Shown: positions 30,363 to 40,271, counted from the first letter of the stretch. The stretch is DNA of 64,000 nucleotides from Acinetobacter sp. C26M (GCF_023702675.1 NZ_CP098478.1:1426001-1490000); one strand, 5' to 3'. Notes: a model not told the origin generated them from the sequence alone. Numbers and translations are program-made.

Positions 30363-30503
30363 GCAACGTTGTTGGGCATTATGCCTTATATTGAAAAACT
30401 AAGCTACTCATAAAGTCGTGTGAAATACTTGTTTTAAAACCCGATTTATTTTGTAGGGATTGTTATTTGCATCTGTGCTTTTTATATAGATATCAGCTTA
30501 ATA

Positions 30504-30536
30504 CATAAAAAAAGAGGAATAAATCCTCTTTTGTTT
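30504..30536 (-). terminator. Terminator after the RDD gene
   Basis: AAAAGAGGA..TCCTCTTTT hairpin with an A-run on the plus strand, which gives the T-run on the minus strand; it lies 13 bases after the RDD stop and separates it from cyo. Confidence 0.7.
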
Positions 30537-30548
30537 ATCGATTTGTGA

Positions 30549-31319
30549 TTACTGCTTAATGACCTTGGTTTTTGCCAATTTATCGTGCAAAGTTTGTCTT
30601 TTTTTCCCAAAAGCAAACAAAGATTCCAAAACAGAAATCAATGGAACCGTAATTATATTTAAAATAATAAAAACAATGCTTCTCAACCAAAAGCCCCGAA
30701 CTGTACTGACTGGTTCAGACGTTTCAGCATCGACGATTTTGATTTTGGTTAATTTCTTGCCAATACTCTGACCTGATTTTCCAATCAAAAAAGCTTGTAT
30801 CATAAGCATGATAATAATATAGGCACACATTGCCATCCACGCATGGGAGGGAACAATCGTCAATATTTCTTCCTGAACTTTTTGAGCTAAAGCAATGTCT
30901 GATGAACGATCTGCCATGAGCTGGAATAGCTGTTCATTGAGTTGGGTGAACTTTTGTGCTTGTTCAGGCGTAAAAAAGCTTGTAAGAATAAATGTTGCAG
31001 GGAGCCATAAAAATATATCAATCACTTTTGCAAAAAAACGCGAAGGAATAGAAGCCAAGTCCGATGCTTTTCGCTCAACTTTGATTGTGTAAGTTGGTTC
31101 GTTCGTTTCAGTTTTAATTTGAGAACTAAAAGGAGAGTAACCTACAGGTTCGTAGACAAGTTTACCTTGTGTCAATTCGCCAAGTGTTTTCCATTCGGCC
31201 ATGCCTTCGTGCCAAGCCAAATCTGTCAATAAAACTTGTTGACTGGCAAGCATTTGGTTCACTTGTTCTAAATTATAAGGTCCTGCTTGTTGATTGTTAC
31301 GAGCCAAGTAAATTTGCAT
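30549..31319 (-). CDS. GYF-like plus RDD domain membrane protein
   Basis: A 256-residue two-domain protein. Residues 1-50 form a GYF_2-type domain (IYLARNNQQAGPYNLEQVNQML, DLAWHEGMAEWKTLGEL). A linker follows, then an RDD domain from about residue 90 with three or four membrane helices (PSRFFAKVIDIFLWLP, IGKSGQSIGKKLTKIKIVDAET and the end FAFGKKRQTLHDKLAKTKVIK). Some RDD proteins act as Na+/H+ antiporters, but most have no assigned role. GYF-like domains bind proline-rich or other peptides. It sits between ppsA and cyo on the same strand with its own terminator. Confidence 0.85.
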   Translation of the reverse strand: MQIYLARNNQQAGPYNLEQVNQMLASQQVLLTDLAWHEGMAEWKTLGELTQGKLVYEPVGYSPFSSQIKTETNEPTYTIKVERKASDLASIPSRFFAKVIDIFLWLPATFILTSFFTPEQAQKFTQLNEQLFQLMADRSSDIALAQKVQEEILTIVPSHAWMAMCAYIIIMLMIQAFLIGKSGQSIGKKLTKIKIVDAETSEPVSTVRGFWLRSIVFIILNIITVPLISVLESLFAFGKKRQTLHDKLAKTKVIKQ

Positions 31320-31345
31320 AATTTTAAAATCTCAATTACAGAAGA

Positions 31346-31380
31346 TGAAAAAAGACCCTACGAAAGAGGGTCTTTTTCTA
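31346..31380 (-). terminator. ppsA terminator
   Basis: AAAAAGACCCT..AGGGTCTTTTT hairpin with A- and T-runs, eight bases beyond the ppsA stop; it may also work on the plus strand. Confidence 0.8.
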
Positions 31381-31387
31381 AAAAAGA

Positions 31388-33766
31388 CTAGGCTTTCTTG
31401 ATTTGCTCTTCAGCAAGGAAGAACCAAGTATCAAGTACTGAGTCAGGATTAAGTGACACAGATTCAATACCCTGTTCCATGAGCCATTTGGCAAGGTCAG
31501 GGTGATCCGAAGGACCTTGACCACAAATACCAACGTATTTTCCTGCTTTACGGCAAGCATGAATTGCCATAGAAAGGAGCGCTTTAACTGCTGGATCACG
31601 CTCATCGAATAAGTGAGATACGATACCAGAGTCACGGTCAAGACCAAGTGTTAATTGTGTTAAGTCATTTGAACCGATAGAGAAACCATCAAAGTGCTCA
31701 AGGAATTGTTCAGCCAATAATGCATTGGTTGGTAATTCACACATCATGATGATCTTAAGACCATTCTCACCACGTTTTAAGCCATTTTGAGCAAGCAATT
31801 CAATCACACGTTTTGCTTCAGAAACGGTACGAACGAATGGAATCATGATTTGGATATTGGTTAAGCCCATTTCATCGCGTGCTTTTTTCAAGGCACGGCA
31901 TTCAAGCTCAAAGCAGTCGCGGAAGTTGTCAGAAACATAACGACTTGCGCCACGGAAGCCCAACATTGGGTTCTCTTCTTCAGGCTCATATAACTTACCA
32001 CCAATCAAGTTTGCATATTCATTTGATTTGAAGTCAGACATACGAACAATCACTGGCTTTTCTGCAAATGCAGCAGCGAGTGTTGAAATGCCTTCAACCA
32101 ACTTTTCAACATAGAATTCGATTGGAGAAGAGTAGCCAGAAGTACGCGCCATAACTGCAGCACGTGTTTCGCGAGGTAAGCTATCAATATTTAATAATGC
32201 TTTTGGATGCACACCGATCATACGGTTAATGATGAACTCAAGACGTGCAAGGCCGATACCTTCATTCGGGATTTGAGCGAAGTCAAATGCACGGTCAGGG
32301 TTACCAACGTTCATCATGATTTTGAACGGTAGTGATGGCATTGAATTAATCGAATTACGTTGTACTTCGAAATCTAATGCGCCTTCATAGATGAAGCCAG
32401 TATCACCTTCAGCACATGAAACTGTTACTTCTTGACCATCAGAAAGCACTTCAGTTGCGTTACCACAACCCACGATTGCTGGAACACCTAATTCACGTGC
32501 AATAATTGCTGCGTGACAGGTACGACCACCACGGTTGGTTACAATTGCAGCGGCACGCTTCATCACTGGTTCCCAATCTGGGTCAGTCATGTCAGATACA
32601 AGCACATCACCGTCTTGAACCTTGTCCATTTCTTTAATTGAAGTCACAACACGTACTTTACCAGAACCAATACGTTGACCGATTGAGCGACCTTCACAGA
32701 TAACTGTACCGCGTTGCTTTAATAGGTAGCGTTCCATTGTGCCAACATTCTGACGGCTTTTTACCGTTTCAGGACGTGCTTGAACGATATAGATTTGACC
32801 ATCATCGCCATCTTTTGCCCATTCGATGTCCATCGGTGAGCCATAATGTTGTTCGATAATTAACGCTTGTTTCGCCAATTCATGTAATTCGTGATCATTC
32901 AATGCAAATTGTTGACGTTCTTGTTTTTCAACATCAACGACGACCACTGATTTACCTGCTGCACCTTCTTCACCATAAATCATTTTCTGGTGTTTAGAGC
33001 CAAGGTTGCGACGTAATACAGAATGTCTACCCGCATTTAAAAGCGGTTTAGATAAATAGAATTCATCTGGGTTGACTGCACCTTGTACAACCATTTCACC
33101 CAAACCGTATGATGCAGTAATAAACACCACATCACGGAAACCAGATTCTGTATCAAGTGTAAACATGACACCCGCAGCACCAGTTTCTGAACGAACCATA
33201 CGTTGTACACCAGCAGAAAGGGCAACAACACTATGTTCAAAACCTTGGTGTACACGATAAGCAATTGCGCGGTCGTTATAAAGAGAAGCAAAAACTTCTT
33301 TGATCGCGATCAGGATATTGTCAATACCGCGAATGTTGAGGAAAGTTTCTTGTTGACCTGCGAAAGACGCATCTGGTAAATCTTCAGCCGTAGCAGAAGA
33401 ACGTACCGCAACAGCAATGTCTGGGTTGCCGTTTGAAAGTGCTGCAAATGCCTCACGAATTTCTTGTTCTAATGTCGCAGTAAGCGGAGTATCAACAATC
33501 CATTTACGGATTTTTGCACCAGTTTCAGCAAGTGCAATTACATCATCAACGTTAAGCTGTAAAAGTTCAGCTTGAATACGAGCGTTTAAGCCGCTTTGAT
33601 CCAAGAACTCACGATAGGCAGCAGCAGTAGTTGCAAATCCACCAGGTACCGATACACCAGCATTGGATAAATGGCTGATCATTTCACCCAAAGATGAGTT
33701 TTTCCCACCTACGAGTTCGACATCGTGTTTTCCTAATTTTTCCAGACCGATTACGCGCGCTTCCAA
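31388..33766 (-). CDS. ppsA: Phosphoenolpyruvate synthase
   Basis: A 792-residue enzyme that converts pyruvate, ATP and water to PEP, AMP and phosphate for gluconeogenesis. The N-terminal ATP-grasp domain ([37 protein letters not shown]) is followed by the phosphohistidine swivel domain with H418 in [15 protein letters not shown]. The C-terminal TIM-barrel PEP site has [15 protein letters not shown] and the reactive [10 protein letters not shown] cysteine. Length is normal. It is divergent from ppsR, its likely regulator. Confidence 0.98.
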   Translation of the reverse strand: MEARVIGLEKLGKHDVELVGGKNSSLGEMISHLSNAGVSVPGGFATTAAAYREFLDQSGLNARIQAELLQLNVDDVIALAETGAKIRKWIVDTPLTATLEQEIREAFAALSNGNPDIAVAVRSSATAEDLPDASFAGQQETFLNIRGIDNILIAIKEVFASLYNDRAIAYRVHQGFEHSVVALSAGVQRMVRSETGAAGVMFTLDTESGFRDVVFITASYGLGEMVVQGAVNPDEFYLSKPLLNAGRHSVLRRNLGSKHQKMIYGEEGAAGKSVVVVDVEKQERQQFALNDHELHELAKQALIIEQHYGSPMDIEWAKDGDDGQIYIVQARPETVKSRQNVGTMERYLLKQRGTVICEGRSIGQRIGSGKVRVVTSIKEMDKVQDGDVLVSDMTDPDWEPVMKRAAAIVTNRGGRTCHAAIIARELGVPAIVGCGNATEVLSDGQEVTVSCAEGDTGFIYEGALDFEVQRNSINSMPSLPFKIMMNVGNPDRAFDFAQIPNEGIGLARLEFIINRMIGVHPKALLNIDSLPRETRAAVMARTSGYSSPIEFYVEKLVEGISTLAAAFAEKPVIVRMSDFKSNEYANLIGGKLYEPEEENPMLGFRGASRYVSDNFRDCFELECRALKKARDEMGLTNIQIMIPFVRTVSEAKRVIELLAQNGLKRGENGLKIIMMCELPTNALLAEQFLEHFDGFSIGSNDLTQLTLGLDRDSGIVSHLFDERDPAVKALLSMAIHACRKAGKYVGICGQGPSDHPDLAKWLMEQGIESVSLNPDSVLDTWFFLAEEQIKKA

Positions 33767-33924
33767 AGTATTTACTCCACTTTTTTTGCAGTATGAATGA
33801 CCATCATTGGTATGAAATTATACAAAAGTGCTTAGATTTAGTATTTTACTAAGCGACAGTCATGTTAGATGAGTTTACTATAAAGATTATAGAGCACTAA
33901 GACAAATGTTTAAGGAGAATTTTG

Positions 33925-34761
33925 ATGCCCGTAAGTAAAGAAATTAAACGGAGCGTTTTTTTTATTTCAGATGGTACCGCAATTACCGCAGAAACCCTTG
34001 GACATTCACTACTTGCGCAATTTCCAAACGTCGATTTTGACATCCATATTATACCGTATATTACCACTGAAGAAGCGGCCATGAATGTGGCTGTAGAGAT
34101 CAATGCATGTCAAAGTCGTGATGGTTCTTTACCGCTGGTTTTTGATACTTTGGTTGATCCGCATGTCCGTGAAATTATCAATACTGCCAAGGCGGTCAAC
34201 TTAGACGTTTTTGAGGGCCTGATTAGTAAATTAGAACAAGAATTGGGTACGCCACCGACGACCTTGGTTGGGCAAACTCATGCTGTTACCGATTCGGAAT
34301 ATTATAAAGCGCGTATCGATGCAGTACATTTTGCATTGGATAACGATGATGGTGCAAGAACGCGCCATTATGATAAAGCTGATATTATTTTAATTGGTGT
34401 GTCCCGTTCAGGCAAAACACCGACCTCGATTTATTTGTCATTACAGTTTGGTATTCGTGTAGCGAATTATCCTTTGACTGAAGAAGACCTAGATGACAAC
34501 CGGTTGCCAAAAGTTTTGCGTGAACATAAAAACAAGTTGTTTGGTTTGATGATTGATGCTGAACGTTTGGTGGCCATTCGTAATGAACGTAAGGCCAATA
34601 GTCGCTATTCAAGTTTTAGTCAGTGTCAAATGGAGTTACGTGCTATTGAAGGGATTTATATCTCGGAAGGGATTAAATACCTCAATGTCACTGAAATGTC
34701 GATTGAAGAAATCTCAACACGGGTTTTGCAAATGACAGGCTTGAAACGTCGCATTGGTTGA
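33925..34761 (+). CDS. ppsR: PEP synthase regulatory protein (kinase / phosphotransferase)
   Basis: A 278-residue DUF299 protein that inactivates PEP synthase by ADP-dependent threonine phosphorylation and reactivates it by Pi-dependent dephosphorylation. The P-loop is GVSRSGKTPTSIYLS at about 153-167, and the start KRSVFFISDGTAITAETLGHSLL is diagnostic. The ATG at 33925 has TAAGGAG eight bases upstream; the in-frame TTG just before it is unlikely. It is divergent from ppsA with a 158-base shared upstream region. Confidence 0.95.
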   Translation: MPVSKEIKRSVFFISDGTAITAETLGHSLLAQFPNVDFDIHIIPYITTEEAAMNVAVEINACQSRDGSLPLVFDTLVDPHVREIINTAKAVNLDVFEGLISKLEQELGTPPTTLVGQTHAVTDSEYYKARIDAVHFALDNDDGARTRHYDKADIILIGVSRSGKTPTSIYLSLQFGIRVANYPLTEEDLDDNRLPKVLREHKNKLFGLMIDAERLVAIRNERKANSRYSSFSQCQMELRAIEGIYISEGIKYLNVTEMSIEEISTRVLQMTGLKRRIG

Positions 34762-34766
34762 TCGTT

Positions 34767-34804
34767 TGAGACGGCCTAAATTTAGGTGAATTAGGTCGTC
34801 TTTA
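34767..34804 (+). terminator. ppsR terminator
   Basis: GAGACGGCCTAA pairs imperfectly with TTAGGTCGTCTT, 8 to 40 bases after the ppsR stop, followed by TTTAAT. Confidence 0.55.
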
Positions 34805-34938
34805 ATGTACCGATAATTTGAAATTTTATGGTGACTGGTTGAATAGAAATCATTAACTAATAATAAACAATTGATATTCAATGACAAACTTGGCTTAACT
34901 CATCAGTACTTGAATTGATGATAATTTTCCCACATTTC

Positions 34939-34947
34939 TGCTATAAT
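34939..34947 (+). promoter_or_regulatory. Extended -10 promoter for the GGDEF-EAL gene
   Basis: TGCTATAAT (TG, one base, perfect TATAAT) with no good -35 box. Transcription would start near 34955, about 30 bases before a short upstream ORF. Confidence 0.55.
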
Positions 34948-34985
34948 ATTGTGATTTAAATCTCACTTTTTATTTTTGGTGGTCT

Positions 34986-35048
34986 ATGACTTTTATTGCA
35001 ACTGAATATCTTGATAAAAAGAGTTCTGTTTGGAACAGAAGTCTGTGA
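34986..35048 (+). CDS. 20-residue upstream ORF coupled to the GGDEF-EAL gene
   Basis: ATG..TGA encodes a 20-residue peptide (MTFIATEYLDKKSSVWNRSL). A GGTGG sits before its ATG. Its TGA stop overlaps an in-frame GTG of the next gene as GTGA at 35045-35048, the classic overlap of translationally coupled genes. The peptide itself may have no function; the likely role is to deliver ribosomes to the weak downstream start. Alternatively it is the true N-terminus separated by a frameshift. Confidence 0.4.
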   Translation: MTFIATEYLDKKSSVWNRSL

Positions 35049-37144
35049 ATCTCGCATTTCCATTTCACTCTAACCATCACGTGAGTGAAGTTCAGCAAAA
35101 CGTTTATAATAGTATCCCGAGTTTGGTCTGGCTGCTTTCAGAGCAGGGTGATGCTTATTTCTTCAATAGTATCAGCCAAGAATATATTGGTTTTAATAAT
35201 TTAGAACATTTTGCGAAAAATTGGGTAGATTTAATCTATCTTGATGATATTTCACTTTTTCAGAGTGAATGGGAGCAAGCATTTTCTTGCCAGTCTCCTT
35301 TTCAGTTGGAATGTCGCTTAAAACATCGATCGGGTGCGTATCGGTGGTTTTTGTTATCGGCAAAATTTTTGGAAGCTGAAGCTGAAGCTGAAGGTGAAGG
35401 TGAAGGCTATTGGTTTATCAATAGTGTTGATATCCACGAAACAAAACAATATCAGCAGAACTTAGTACAGTGTATTAATGCACAAACCAATATGCTGGAT
35501 AATAGTATTGACTGTATAAAATTATTAGAAGCTGATGGCTCATTATTACATGTTAATAAAACGGGCTGTATTGCACTGAATATTCCAGAACACCATCAAC
35601 GATTTGGAATGAAATGGGCGGAACTTTTACCTTCAGAGATTCGTTCGAAAGCAACGTATGCATTGAAAACGGCACTTAAAGGGAAAACGGCTCGCTTTCG
35701 TGGAATGAGTGGAGATGGCGCTGAACGGCAGTACTGGGATAATTTGCTGACGCCTATTTTAAATGACCAAGGTCAGATTGTGCAGGTTCTGTGTTTATCT
35801 CGTGATGTGACCACACAACGACAGACCGAAATACAGCTACGTCTTTCAAGTGAGTTAGACGAGTTAACGGGACTCTATAATCGTCGTTTCTTCAAACAGC
35901 AGCTAAGACGCTCATTATATCGACATAAAAAAGTTGGAAAACTTGTCGGGTTAATGTTGCTGGATCTCGATTATTTCAAACATATCAATGATACCCTTGG
36001 ACATGCAGCAGGGGATCATTTACTTCGGGTTTTATCTAAGCGTATCGAGAATATTTTACCAGACAATACATTTGTGGCGCGTTTGGGTGGTGATGAGTTT
36101 GCTGTTGTAGTGAATGGCATTAATACTGAAGTAGAGCTTGAAAAAGTGGCTATGGATGTGAGTCGGCAGTTAGAGGCTCCAATTACTTATGCGGGTAATT
36201 TGATTAATGGCAGTATGAGTATCGGTTGTGCAATTTATCCGCGAGATGCTAAAGATTCAGCGAATTTAATGAAATGTGCGGATACAGCACTCAATGATTT
36301 AAAGGCAACTGGGCGTGGCGGATTTCGTATGTTTAATCAACAGATGCAAGTCGCAGCGCAAAATATTGCCATTCAATTAAATCAGGCACGTCATATTATT
36401 CGTGATGATTTGATCGTTCCGTTCTATCAGCCAAAGGTTCGCTTAACGGATACTAAAGTTGTAGGTTTTGAAGCATTATTACGCTGGCAAACGGAAGATA
36501 AACACATTCATTCACCGAATAATATCGAGCAGGCTTTTCAAGACTATCTCCTCGCCACAAAAATTAGTGATGCGATGCAGAATAAAGTTTTTAAAGATAT
36601 CGCCATGTGGATTGAACAAGGGCTGGAAGTCGTTCCAGTATCAATCAATGCAGCACCTGTAGAGTTTCTCAAAGATAATTATGCCGAGCGTTTATTGCAG
36701 CGTTTGAATTTATATAAAATCCCATATCATTTGGTTGAAATAGAAATTACCGAGCACATTCTGGATGATCGTGGCTCAGATTATGTGGTTCGGGCATTAA
36801 ATTTATTAAAACAACATGGTGTTAAAATTTCACTCGATGATTTTGGGACGGGCCACTCTTCTTTAACTCGTCTACGTGATTATCCAGTCGATTGTTTAAA
36901 AATTGACTGTGATTTTATTCGTCAAATGAATGAAGATGATGCAATTCTTGCCATCGTCCAAGCGATCATTGCTTTAGGACCTAAGCTGTCCTTGGATATT
37001 GTTGCTGAAGGCATTGAGAACACTGAGCAGTTAGAAGCGTTGAAATTGTCTGCTTGTTCAATTGGGCAGGGCTACTTATTTAGTCCTGCTGTGGATGTAG
37101 AACAAGCGACAGCAATGCTTCAACGTGGGTCTCAGTTGATTTAA
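35030..37144 (+). CDS. PAS-GGDEF-EAL cyclic-di-GMP turnover protein
   Basis: About 700 residues, cytosolic. Two PAS-like sensor domains (about 20-135 and 150-265) precede a GGDEF domain with the intact RLGGDEF motif at 353-357 and an EAL domain with FEALLRW at 480-486 plus the DDFGTGHSSL loop. Both active sites look intact, so it may both make and degrade cyclic-di-GMP. No ATG is available near the start: TTG at 35030 or GTG at 35045 must be used, the latter coupled to an upstream ORF. A run of EA and EG repeats lies at about residue 115-126. Terminator downstream. Confidence 0.9.
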   Translation: MEQKSVNLAFPFHSNHHVSEVQQNVYNSIPSLVWLLSEQGDAYFFNSISQEYIGFNNLEHFAKNWVDLIYLDDISLFQSEWEQAFSCQSPFQLECRLKHRSGAYRWFLLSAKFLEAEAEAEGEGEGYWFINSVDIHETKQYQQNLVQCINAQTNMLDNSIDCIKLLEADGSLLHVNKTGCIALNIPEHHQRFGMKWAELLPSEIRSKATYALKTALKGKTARFRGMSGDGAERQYWDNLLTPILNDQGQIVQVLCLSRDVTTQRQTEIQLRLSSELDELTGLYNRRFFKQQLRRSLYRHKKVGKLVGLMLLDLDYFKHINDTLGHAAGDHLLRVLSKRIENILPDNTFVARLGGDEFAVVVNGINTEVELEKVAMDVSRQLEAPITYAGNLINGSMSIGCAIYPRDAKDSANLMKCADTALNDLKATGRGGFRMFNQQMQVAAQNIAIQLNQARHIIRDDLIVPFYQPKVRLTDTKVVGFEALLRWQTEDKHIHSPNNIEQAFQDYLLATKISDAMQNKVFKDIAMWIEQGLEVVPVSINAAPVEFLKDNYAERLLQRLNLYKIPYHLVEIEITEHILDDRGSDYVVRALNLLKQHGVKISLDDFGTGHSSLTRLRDYPVDCLKIDCDFIRQMNEDDAILAIVQAIIALGPKLSLDIVAEGIENTEQLEALKLSACSIGQGYLFSPAVDVEQATAMLQRGSQLI

Positions 37145-37163
37145 ATTTCACCATATAAAGAAC

Positions 37164-37199
37164 AAAGACAAGGCTTAGTAAAATAAGCCTTGTCTCATT
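37164..37199. terminator. Bidirectional terminator, GGDEF-EAL / LLM gene
   Basis: GACAAGGCTTA..TAAGCCTTGTC perfect 11-base stem with a GTAAAA loop between converging genes. Confidence 0.7.
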
Positions 37200-37213
37200 A
37201 ATAAGCTAGGTTA

Positions 37214-38215
37214 TTAGTGGGTTTTAATATCCATCAATAAACTAAAGTTTTCTAAACGTTTTTGCGTATCGTAAATATCACAGGTAAAAATAAATTCATC
37301 GACATCGTATTGTGCCGAAATTTTATTTAAGCCTGCTTTAACCGTTTCTTGAGAACCAATTTGTGCCATAGCATAAAAATTCTGAATTGCCACTTGTTCA
37401 GCACTCGATGCTAGACCTTCAGTTGAATCAATCGGTGGTTTAAGCTTTAAGCTATGACCGCGGATCAGATTCAAAATACGCTGATATGAACTGGTTGCTA
37501 GATATTGAGCTTCCTCATCTGTTGCAGCAACGACTGTTGGGACACCCATTGAAACATAAGGTTTATCGAGGTATTCCGAAGCTTGGAAGTTATCACGATA
37601 GATTTCGATGGCTTGACCTAACATTCGTGGTGCAAAATGCGAAGCAAAAGAATAAGGCAGTCCAAGTTTTGCGGCCAATTGCGCGCTGAATAAACTTGAA
37701 CCGAGTAACCACACTGGCACATGAGTATTTTGACCAGGTGTAGCGATAATTCTCTGATTCGGTTGTGGAGCTTTGAAATATTGTAAAATTTCCATCACAT
37801 CTTGAGGGAATTGATCTTCAGTTTCCTGACGGCCGCGACGTAAGGCACGCATTGTCATTTGATCTGTACCAGGCGCACGACCCAGACCGAGTTCAAAACG
37901 ATTTGGGTAGAGTGTGGCTAACGTTCCAAACTGTTCTGCAACCACCAATGGTGCATGGTTTGGTAGCATGATACCGCCTGAGCCTAAACGGATTTTTTGC
38001 GTATTTGCAGCAATAAATCCTAATAAAACAGCTGTCGCTGAACTGGCAATTCCATCCATATTATGATGTTCAGCTAACCAAAAACGCTCATAACCTAACT
38101 TTTCCGCATGCTGAGCCAGTTCTAATGCATGACGGAGAGAAAACTCGATACTCTTGTCATCTCGAACAGGAGCAAGTTCGAGGATAGAGAATTTTATATC
38201 TTGTAGTGATTTCAT
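37214..38215 (-). CDS. Luciferase-like (LLM) flavin-dependent oxidoreductase
   Basis: A 333-residue TIM-barrel protein of the bacterial luciferase-like monooxygenase family, FMNH2- or F420-type. Recognisable motifs are [12 protein letters not shown], the [25 protein letters not shown] segment and [42 protein letters not shown]. It resembles the 'MsnO8/YhbW-like' alkanal monooxygenase group. No flavin reductase gene is adjacent. The ATG follows directly on a 75-base palindromic region that probably holds its promoter and operators. Confidence 0.88.
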   Translation of the reverse strand: MKSLQDIKFSILELAPVRDDKSIEFSLRHALELAQHAEKLGYERFWLAEHHNMDGIASSATAVLLGFIAANTQKIRLGSGGIMLPNHAPLVVAEQFGTLATLYPNRFELGLGRAPGTDQMTMRALRRGRQETEDQFPQDVMEILQYFKAPQPNQRIIATPGQNTHVPVWLLGSSLFSAQLAAKLGLPYSFASHFAPRMLGQAIEIYRDNFQASEYLDKPYVSMGVPTVVAATDEEAQYLATSSYQRILNLIRGHSLKLKPPIDSTEGLASSAEQVAIQNFYAMAQIGSQETVKAGLNKISAQYDVDEFIFTCDIYDTQKRLENFSLLMDIKTH

Positions 38216-38225
38216 TATGCGGTCT

Positions 38226-38300
38226 CAAAACAATATATCGAAATAATACGATATAAGTTTGATTTTGTATATCGTTTTAGTTCGATATATTGTAGTTTTG
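38226..38300. repeat. Long near-perfect palindrome upstream of the LLM gene
   Basis: The left arm (38226-38255) and right arm (38268-38300) are inverted copies differing by two mismatches and one three-base insertion, around a 12-base spacer. Each arm holds two TATCG/CGATA half-sites, giving four in all. It lies 11-85 bases before the LLM start codon, so it could be a set of operators for a dimeric repressor or a leader hairpin. Confidence 0.65.
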
Positions 38301-38307
38301 ATCAAAC

Positions 38308-38332
38308 AAAAAAAGCGCCCGAAGGCGCTAAA
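38308..38332 (-). terminator. Terminator after the glycine-zipper gene
   Basis: AGCGCC-CGAA-GGCGCT hairpin with seven A's on the plus strand, giving a minus-strand T-run 25 bases after the stop of the glycine-zipper gene. Confidence 0.75.
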
Positions 38333-38354
38333 GGGGTAAAACGTTTTGATCTGA

Positions 38355-38867
38355 TTAACGGTGTTTGTACCAACCACGATGTCGACCATTGTCATGGCGG
38401 TAGCTTTCACGAGAATTGTAATAGCGACGGTCATCATAAGAACGACGGTTATCGTAACGGCGGTCATAACGACGATCATCGTAACGTCGATCAGCATCGC
38501 GGTCCTGACCTACTTTTTGACCTAAAGCGGCACCACCTGCTGCACCGAGTGCTGCACCAATATAACCACCATTGCTTCCGCCCATATTCCGGCCAACGGT
38601 ATAACCACCCACACCACCTAAACCACCACCAATGGCCGCTTCGGTACGGTCACGTCGATTACTCGATGCGGCTGCACCACCAGCACCACCAATTGCAGAG
38701 CCGATCATTGCACCAGTGTCACCGCCAAGTTGTTTACCTAAGGCAGTACCAACCACACTTCCTAGGGCAGAGGTTGCTGCTACACGCGTTGTATTATCTG
38801 CATGTGCAACAGTCATCATTGAAGACGCTGCTAAGATAACGCTACATAACCACATATTCGATTTCAT
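38355..38867 (-). CDS. Glycine-zipper outer-membrane or periplasmic protein
   Basis: A 170-residue exported protein. A signal peptide (about 1-23, cut after AHA) precedes two glycine-zipper segments (about 30-68 and 75-120; GTALGKQLGGDTGAMIG, GGLGGVGGYTVG, GAALGAAGGAALG), which can insert in or associate with membranes. The last 45 residues are a low-complexity tail with RRYDDRRY-type repeats, strongly basic and tyrosine-rich. I cannot assign a function; similar tails occur on envelope stress and peptidoglycan- or DNA-binding proteins. Confidence 0.8.
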   Translation of the reverse strand: MKSNMWLCSVILAASSMMTVAHADNTTRVAATSALGSVVGTALGKQLGGDTGAMIGSAIGGAGGAAASSNRRDRTEAAIGGGLGGVGGYTVGRNMGGSNGGYIGAALGAAGGAALGQKVGQDRDADRRYDDRRYDRRYDNRRSYDDRRYYNSRESYRHDNGRHRGWYKHR

Positions 38868-39113
38868 GGTGAAACTCCTTATCCATTCTTTTGGACAATA
38901 TTCTTTTTGCTTGTGACAAATGTAACAAGACTTGTGAGTGAAAATATGGAGTGCAATATCTAGATTGAGAGTGTTTGACGATGGTTTTGTTGGTGTTCTA
39001 TAACAAATGAAGGGATTGTGAATAAATTATAAAAATAAAGAATGAATAGGCAACGAGCAACAGCCATCGTTGTAATCGAGTACAATGGGCGCAGTTTCGC
39101 TTAGGATTTATTT

Positions 39114-39827
39114 ATGCTGCTGGAAAAAATTTTGCAATCACAAGGCTTTGGTTCACGTAAGTATTGTCAGCAGTTAATTAAAAATGGTTCTGTTCAGATT
39201 GAAAATCAGGTCTGTGATAATCCGAAGCAGAATTTCAATACCGATCAACTGGTCTTTCAGGTATTTGGTGAAGAATATCAATATCGAGAGCATGTCTATA
39301 TTGTTTTAAATAAACCGCAAGGTTATGAATGTTCGCATCAGGCGACACATCACAAAAGTGTATTTAGTCTTTTTCCTGAAATTCTGCTACATCGCGGAAT
39401 TCAATGTGTGGGTCGTCTAGATCAAGATACCACAGGTCTATTATTGCTGACCGATGATGGACAATATTTACAGGCATTAACACACCCCCGTAAACATGTA
39501 CCCAAAGTTTATCATGTGACGACCGCAGATCCTGTTACAGCTGAACAGCAACATGGTTTGGAGCAAGGCGTCGAACTGCGTAATGAGAAAGGTATCTATG
39601 CCGCCACAGATGTACGATTAATCTCGGAACATCAAATTGCAATGACCATTCACCAAGGCGTTTACCACCAAGTAAAACGTATGCTGGCAGCTGTTGGAAA
39701 TAAAGTCGAAGCCTTACATCGTCACCAAGTGGGTTTGCTTGAACTTCCTGAGTTGGAAGAAGGTGAATGGATCTATTTAACTCCACCGCAAAAACAGTTA
39801 AGTCAGAACATGGCTCTTGATGAATAA
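39114..39827 (+). CDS. rsuA: 16S rRNA pseudouridine(516) synthase, RsuA family
   Basis: A 237-residue pseudouridine synthase. An N-terminal S4 domain (LLEKILQSQGFGSRKYCQQLI) is followed by the catalytic domain, with the aspartate in GRLDQDTTGLLLLTDDG (near residue 103) and the HPRKHVPKVYHV and GVYHQVKRMLAAVGNKV motifs. RsuA modifies U516 of 16S rRNA. The stop is directly next to the stop of a minus-strand GNAT gene, with no base between. A TACAAT box at 39081-39086 may be its -10. Confidence 0.9.
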   Translation: MLLEKILQSQGFGSRKYCQQLIKNGSVQIENQVCDNPKQNFNTDQLVFQVFGEEYQYREHVYIVLNKPQGYECSHQATHHKSVFSLFPEILLHRGIQCVGRLDQDTTGLLLLTDDGQYLQALTHPRKHVPKVYHVTTADPVTAEQQHGLEQGVELRNEKGIYAATDVRLISEHQIAMTIHQGVYHQVKRMLAAVGNKVEALHRHQVGLLELPELEEGEWIYLTPPQKQLSQNMALDE

Positions 39828-40271
39828 TTACTTTAAAAAACAATGAAAGGTTTTGAACTCACTGTCTTGGATAAAGCCCATTTGCTCATATAGGCGGTGA
39901 GATTGATAATTATTTTTTTGTGTTTCTAAGCTGATACGTTGTGCATTTTCATGTCGTGCAAATAAGATTGCGGTATCAATCAGCTGTTTTGCTGCACCTT
40001 GTTTTCGGTAAGAGGGGGTGACATAGACATCATCGAGGATATAGTAGGTTTCACAAGCGACAGAAGAAAAGGCAAGGTAGAGCAATACAAAGCCCGTAAA
40101 TACATCATCTTTAACATGAATAAAAATGACACTATCTTTATTGTCGAAGCGATGTTTTAAAAATTGATACGATTGATCAATATTTGAGGATGCACCGTAA
40201 AACTGACGGTATTCGTCAAACAAGACAGCAAGTTGATGAAGATCTTCCTTTGTTGCTCGCTTAACAATCAT
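39828..40271 (-). CDS. GNAT family N-acetyltransferase
   Basis: A 147-residue acetyltransferase. The N-terminus IVKRATKEDLHQLAVLFDEYRQFYG is typical, and the acetyl-CoA loop is VTPSYRKQGAAKQLID, with a C-terminal NNYQSHRLYEQMGFIQDSEF motif. The nearest match in style is the YhfO/PA4866-like group that acetylates small molecules; the substrate is unknown. It is tail-to-tail with rsuA and 99 bases downstream of a RelB/DinJ-like gene on the same strand. Confidence 0.85.
   Translation of the reverse strand: MIVKRATKEDLHQLAVLFDEYRQFYGASSNIDQSYQFLKHRFDNKDSVIFIHVKDDVFTGFVLLYLAFSSVACETYYILDDVYVTPSYRKQGAAKQLIDTAILFARHENAQRISLETQKNNYQSHRLYEQMGFIQDSEFKTFHCFLK

Noticed and set aside
32000..33300. Several antisense ORFs within ppsA
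   Set aside because: Shadows of the conserved ppsA frame without start signals or domains.
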